DNA of 9,082 nt from Promethearchaeota archaeon. GTDB taxonomy: Archaea > Asgardarchaeota > Lokiarchaeia > Sigynarchaeales > SOKP01. The position numbers and the translations under genes were made by a program. Every line of letters starts with the position of its first letter. Positions within the stretch are counted from its first letter, which is position 1. Shown here one piece after another: positions 6,267-9,082 of the stretch. Location: assembly GCA_016839845.1 (NCBI GenBank), contig JAEOTL010000404.1, positions 1-9,082 on the forward strand. The letters run 5' to 3'. The notes beneath the pieces were generated by a model. The model saw nothing but the letters and a program-made list of their open reading frames with translations, was not told the DNA's origin and made no database searches.

Positions 6267-7340
6267 TTGAAAATTCTAGAAATCGATAAGAGAAGTGAAG
6301 AGGTAACTGTTAAGATTGAGAATCTTAATGATTTATGGACATTGTACAATATTATAAGTGAGGGTGATGAGGTAACTGCTCGAACTCAAAGAAGAGTGGT
6401 TTTAAAAGAAGGAACATCAGGGGAAAGAAAAACAATGAGTCTTAAATTAAAAGTTGAAACTGTTTCCTTTCATGAATTTTCAAATCGATTAAGGGTAAAA
6501 GGGAAAATCCTTGAAGGACCTAGTGATTTCGTTAGTTATGGGTCCTATCATACTTTTAATGTGGAAGTACAACAGAAATTATCTATTTTTAAGGCAAAAT
6601 GGCAAAACCATGAATTAAAGCGATTAAAAGAAAGTTCCAAATTTAACACAAATTTTTTGATGCTATTCGTTGCTATTGAAACTGGTTTAGCTACAATAGC
6701 TCTCATTACAAATTTCAGCCACAAACGGATTGCTACAATAAAAACAAACATTCCTGGAAAACGATACCAGCAGTCTTATAGGAATAAGGCACTAAATGAA
6801 TTCTACGAAAAAATTGGGAAGGTACTTCAGGAAAATCTAAAGTCCTATGAGATAAATTTAATAATTATAAGTGGTCCAGGGAATACAAAAGACCGTTTTA
6901 TTGGTTATTTGAACAAGATCCTTGAGCCTAGGAATTTAAGCAAAATTGAAAGCTATCACGCTAGCTCTGGAACGGAGAGTGCCATCATTGAAACCTTAAA
7001 ATCTAAAAAGCTAGCAAAGTTGAAAAAGGAAATAAAAGTTCTCCAAGAAACTGAACTAATTGAGAAAGTGCTTACTCAATTTGCTGAAGATGCTGATTTT
7101 ATTGTTATTGGTATTGATGAGGTTTCTGAAGCTTCAGAAAGAGGTGCAATTAAACATCTTTTAATCGCAGATATCCAGATACGTGGTGTTTCTAAAGAGT
7201 ATAAGCTAATAATTGAAGAAATTATAACCAATGTTGAACAAAGTGGGGGAGATATTACTATTATGAGCACAGAAAATGTTACAGGAGAACGATTAGTGGA
7301 TTTAGGCTCTTTAGTTGGAATTTTACGATATAAATTTTAA
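6267..7340 (+). CDS. pelA: mRNA surveillance protein Pelota (Dom34 homologue)
   Basis: Pelota resembles release factor aRF1. With aEF1A-GTP it enters the empty A site of stalled ribosomes, and with ABCE1 it splits the subunits for no-go or non-stop rescue. The protein has the full family length (357 residues from TTG 6267). Numbering from TTG 6261, the N-terminal Sm-like domain (about 1-130) starts KILEIDKRSEEVTVKIENLNDLW and includes EGDEVTARTQRR. The central domain (about 131-260) has FVAIETGLATIALI, IPGKR (164-168) and SGPGNTKDRF (204-213). The C-terminal L7Ae-like domain has IGIDEVSEASERGAIKHLLIAD (283-304) and ends with GSLVGILRYKF. As expected of Pelota, there is no GGQ peptidyl-hydrolase motif. 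No ATG or GTG start exists in frame. TTG 6267 gives the usual MKIL-type N-terminus; TTG 6261 would add two residues. A TTG start without a clear Shine-Dalgarno sequence suggests modest expression. It lies 9 bases before the next gene. Confidence 0.95.
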   Translation: MKILEIDKRSEEVTVKIENLNDLWTLYNIISEGDEVTARTQRRVVLKEGTSGERKTMSLKLKVETVSFHEFSNRLRVKGKILEGPSDFVSYGSYHTFNVEVQQKLSIFKAKWQNHELKRLKESSKFNTNFLMLFVAIETGLATIALITNFSHKRIATIKTNIPGKRYQQSYRNKALNEFYEKIGKVLQENLKSYEINLIIISGPGNTKDRFIGYLNKILEPRNLSKIESYHASSGTESAIIETLKSKKLAKLKKEIKVLQETELIEKVLTQFAEDADFIVIGIDEVSEASERGAIKHLLIADIQIRGVSKEYKLIIEEIITNVEQSGGDITIMSTENVTGERLVDLGSLVGILRYKF

Positions 7341-7349
7341 TCAAGCGGC

Positions 7350-8381
7350 ATGTCAACATTACAATATATAGATGAAGCATCCGGTATTCCTTTATCTGGA
7401 GTAGATTTCTTAGGAGTGATTGATCGAGGTACAAATGTTATAGAATTGAAACCACTAACATTGTGTAATCTTACTTGTAAATATTGTTTCGTAAGAGCGG
7501 GAGATTACTTCAGAAATTTTATGGTTGACAAGGACTATTTAATTAAGAAAGTGGAAGAAATCGTTGAGATTAAAGGAAAATACGGAATTGAAATTCATTT
7601 GGCTCCTTATGGAGAAATTTTATTATATCCCTCGTTATACGATTTAATAAGTCAGCTTTGGAACATCGAGGGTATTGAAACAATATCGATGCAAACTAAT
7701 GGATTATTATTAAATAAGAAAATAATACAAAAACTCGAAAGTGCTAACCTAACAAGAATGAACATCAGCCTTAACTCTCTAAACCAAGAAACTGCCAATT
7801 ATTTATGTAACTGCAAAAATTACAACATGAAGGCATTACTAAAGAATATTAACCTCCTGTTAGAATCCAGAATAGATGTGTTATTAGCACCAGTATGGTT
7901 CCCAGGAGAAAATGATTACGATATAGAAGAAATCATCCAATACGTTATTGATCAAAGAAACCAAGGTTATACGGAGAAACATTTGCAAATTGGGATACAG
8001 AAGTATTTAATTTATAAGACTGGAAGGAAGTTAAAGAAAATTAGACCAAAAACATGGGATTTCTTTTACAAACAATTATCTAAATTAGAAAAAAAATATA
8101 GAATAAAGCTCAAACTCGGCCCATTAGATTTCAACATTCACAAGCGAGATAAATTTTCGGCATTTCAATTTAATAAGGATGCTCTCATAAAACTAACTGT
8201 TGTCTCTGAAGGACGCTGGGAGAATGAGTACATTGCCAAAATTAATAACGAAATAGGAATAAAAATACTAGTAAATAAACAACTATTCCAGTCTCAAAAT
8301 CTAATTGGAAAAAAGATCGAAGTAAGAATCATCAAAGCAAATTATAAGGATAATATCTTAACTGCAGTTTTTCCAAAATAA
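7350..8381 (+). CDS. Archaeal radical SAM protein with C-terminal TRAM-like domain, COG2100-like
   Basis: This 343-residue protein has a canonical radical SAM cluster motif, C39-NLT-C43-KY-C46, following GVIDRGTNVIELKPLTL, a lead-in I associate with the archaeal COG2100 group. APYGEILLYP (85-94) replaces the usual GGEP-type SAM-binding loop and keeps GE. SMQTNG (113-118) and MNISLNSLNQETA (137-149) continue the partial TIM barrel, then IDVLLAPVWFPGENDYD (175-191). Residues 275-343 look like a beta-rich TRAM/OB-type domain (LIKLTVVSEGRWENEYIA ... GKKIEVRIIKANYKDNILTAVF), a fold that in methylthiotransferases and TrmA/RlmD-type enzymes binds RNA. A role in modifying tRNA or rRNA is therefore plausible, but no substrate is known to me. 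The gene starts 9 bases after Pelota and is probably co-transcribed with it, consistent with a translation-linked role (inference). Confidence 0.87.
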   Translation: MSTLQYIDEASGIPLSGVDFLGVIDRGTNVIELKPLTLCNLTCKYCFVRAGDYFRNFMVDKDYLIKKVEEIVEIKGKYGIEIHLAPYGEILLYPSLYDLISQLWNIEGIETISMQTNGLLLNKKIIQKLESANLTRMNISLNSLNQETANYLCNCKNYNMKALLKNINLLLESRIDVLLAPVWFPGENDYDIEEIIQYVIDQRNQGYTEKHLQIGIQKYLIYKTGRKLKKIRPKTWDFFYKQLSKLEKKYRIKLKLGPLDFNIHKRDKFSAFQFNKDALIKLTVVSEGRWENEYIAKINNEIGIKILVNKQLFQSQNLIGKKIEVRIIKANYKDNILTAVFPK

Positions 8382-8418
8382 GTTTTATCATACTCAAGAT
8401 GATCAAAAAAGGATAGAT

Positions 8419-8454
8419 AATTATTTATAATTCGAATCTCCATTATTTTTTTAT
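8419..8454 (+). terminator. Probable transcription terminator after the Pelota-radical SAM pair
   Basis: AATTAT-TT-ATAATT at 8419-8432 is an inverted repeat with 6-base arms, too AT-rich and with too short a loop for a stable hairpin. A seven-T run at 8446-8452 follows. The T run, 65 bases past the stop at 8381, fits an archaeal oligo-T terminator. The inverted repeat could instead be a protein-binding site for the downstream promoter. Confidence 0.4.
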
Positions 8455-8463
8455 CAGAAGGAA

Positions 8464-8506
8464 TTATATTAAACTATAGAATTTAAAAAATTACAAAATA
8501 GAGGAG
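8464..8506 (+). promoter_or_regulatory. Promoter and Shine-Dalgarno sequence of the coiled-coil protein gene
   Basis: TTATATTAAA at 8464-8473 is a good archaeal TATA box candidate. Initiation would fall near 8490-8498, just before GAGGAG at 8501-8506, a strong Shine-Dalgarno sequence. The spacing from GAGGAG to ATG 8519 is 12 bases, slightly long. The gene therefore probably has its own promoter with a leader of about 20-30 bases. Confidence 0.5.
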
Positions 8507-8518
8507 ATTTGAAAATTT

Positions 8519-9082
8519 ATGAGCCCAATAATTACACATCAAGATGAGCTGGAACTCGCAAAATCTGAAAAAGAATTGATCTCCCATTTTAAAAAGTTAT
8601 CAAAAGCTCAAAATGGATTAATTAACTCACAGCAAAAATATGCCGAAAGCATCTCAAAAGCCAATATTGAAAGAGAAATGCTTAATCGCTCGTTCAGGGA
8701 TGTTTTAAAGCAGATGCAAGTCCTTGCACGGGAGCATAAATCTAATATTGGAGATGAAGAAGTAAAATTATATCAAGATATTATCCAGCAAAATGATAAA
8801 TACATTAAAGCAAATAACACCTATTTGAATGCTATCAAAGATTTAGCAGTTCAAAAAGAGTATTTCATAGCGAAGAAAGAAGAATTTGTTGACTCCTTAT
8901 CAGATCTCGCAAATAGCAGAACTGCTGTAATAAAAAAGGCCCTAGACGTAGAAAAAGCCAAAAATAAATTAATAGATGGAGATAAATTGAATATGCTGGA
9001 CCAGGAACTAAGTGATGTTCAAAGAAATTTCGATAGAGCTCGAGATATACTTCTTAAAAAAATATCTCAATTTCTCGAGGTA
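8519..9082 (+). CDS. Long helical coiled-coil protein, candidate BAR-domain-like (3' end cut by window edge)
   Basis: The frame is open from ATG 8519 to the window edge: 188 codons, with the C-terminus missing. It begins MSPIITHQDELELAKSEKEL and is predicted almost entirely helical, rich in K, E, Q, N and D with regularly spaced L, I, A and F. It has no signal peptide, membrane helix or cysteine. Helix breaks seem to fall near residue 83 (HKSNIGDEE) and residue 160 (LIDGDKL), giving three long helices. The order resembles eukaryotic BAR/SNX-BAR modules of about 200 residues: a first helix, a middle helix with YLNAIKDLAVQKEYFIAKKEEFVDSLSDLANSRTAVIKKALDVEKAKNKL, then a third helix LDQELSDVQRNFDRARDILLKKISQFLE. 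BAR dimers bind and curve membranes. The resemblance is by eye only. A generic coiled coil, a PspA/ESCRT-III relative or a methanochondroitin-like structural coil are alternatives. A strong Shine-Dalgarno sequence (8501-8506) and TATA box support the start. Confidence 0.75.
   Translation, partial: MSPIITHQDELELAKSEKELISHFKKLSKAQNGLINSQQKYAESISKANIEREMLNRSFRDVLKQMQVLAREHKSNIGDEEVKLYQDIIQQNDKYIKANNTYLNAIKDLAVQKEYFIAKKEEFVDSLSDLANSRTAVIKKALDVEKAKNKLIDGDKLNMLDQELSDVQRNFDRARDILLKKISQFLEV

Overview
The window looks like AT-rich archaeal chromosomal DNA. Several products belong to families that are archaeal or archaeal/eukaryotic: Pelota (Dom34), an archaeal-type nucleotidyltransferase of the COG1665 kind, and two radical SAM proteins resembling the archaeal COG2108 and COG2100 groups. 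The closing gene encodes a long helical coiled-coil protein that may be BAR-like. Together with the low GC and a GH2 beta-mannosidase, this makes an Asgard archaeon (Lokiarchaeia/Heimdallarchaeia type) a reasonable but unproven guess. I see no rRNA, tRNA, CRISPR array, insertion sequence or phage gene.

Layout. (1) Positions 1-2269, minus strand: an uninterrupted GH2 beta-mannosidase with both catalytic glutamates; its C-terminus runs off the left edge. (2) 2270-2395: divergent intergenic promoter region. (3) 2396-5875, plus strand: a tightly packed run of five genes: CutA1, an unrecognised membrane-anchored protein, a nucleotidyltransferase, a radical SAM protein with unusual cysteine spacing, and a RimI-like N-acetyltransferase. 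The last three overlap end to end. (4) 5876-6266: a short charged 51-residue protein with its own promoter and Shine-Dalgarno sequence, then a T-rich terminator and the Pelota leader. (5) 6267-8381: Pelota and a second radical SAM protein with a TRAM-like C-terminal domain, 9 bases apart and probably one operon. (6) 8382-8518: terminator, promoter and ribosome binding site. (7) 8519-9082: the helical coiled-coil protein, cut by the right edge.

How the genes fit together. The right half leans towards translation: RimI-like acetylation of protein N-termini and Pelota-driven rescue of stalled ribosomes. Two uncharacterised radical SAM enzymes sit directly beside these genes, one coupled to a nucleotidyltransferase and one downstream of Pelota. 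This suggests, without proving, roles in modifying RNA or the translation machinery. The beta-mannosidase is a separate sugar-degradation function on the opposite strand. The most intriguing items are the candidate BAR-like protein at the right edge, the CX5CX3C radical SAM motif, and the small charged ORF beneath a near-repeated TATA-like palindrome.
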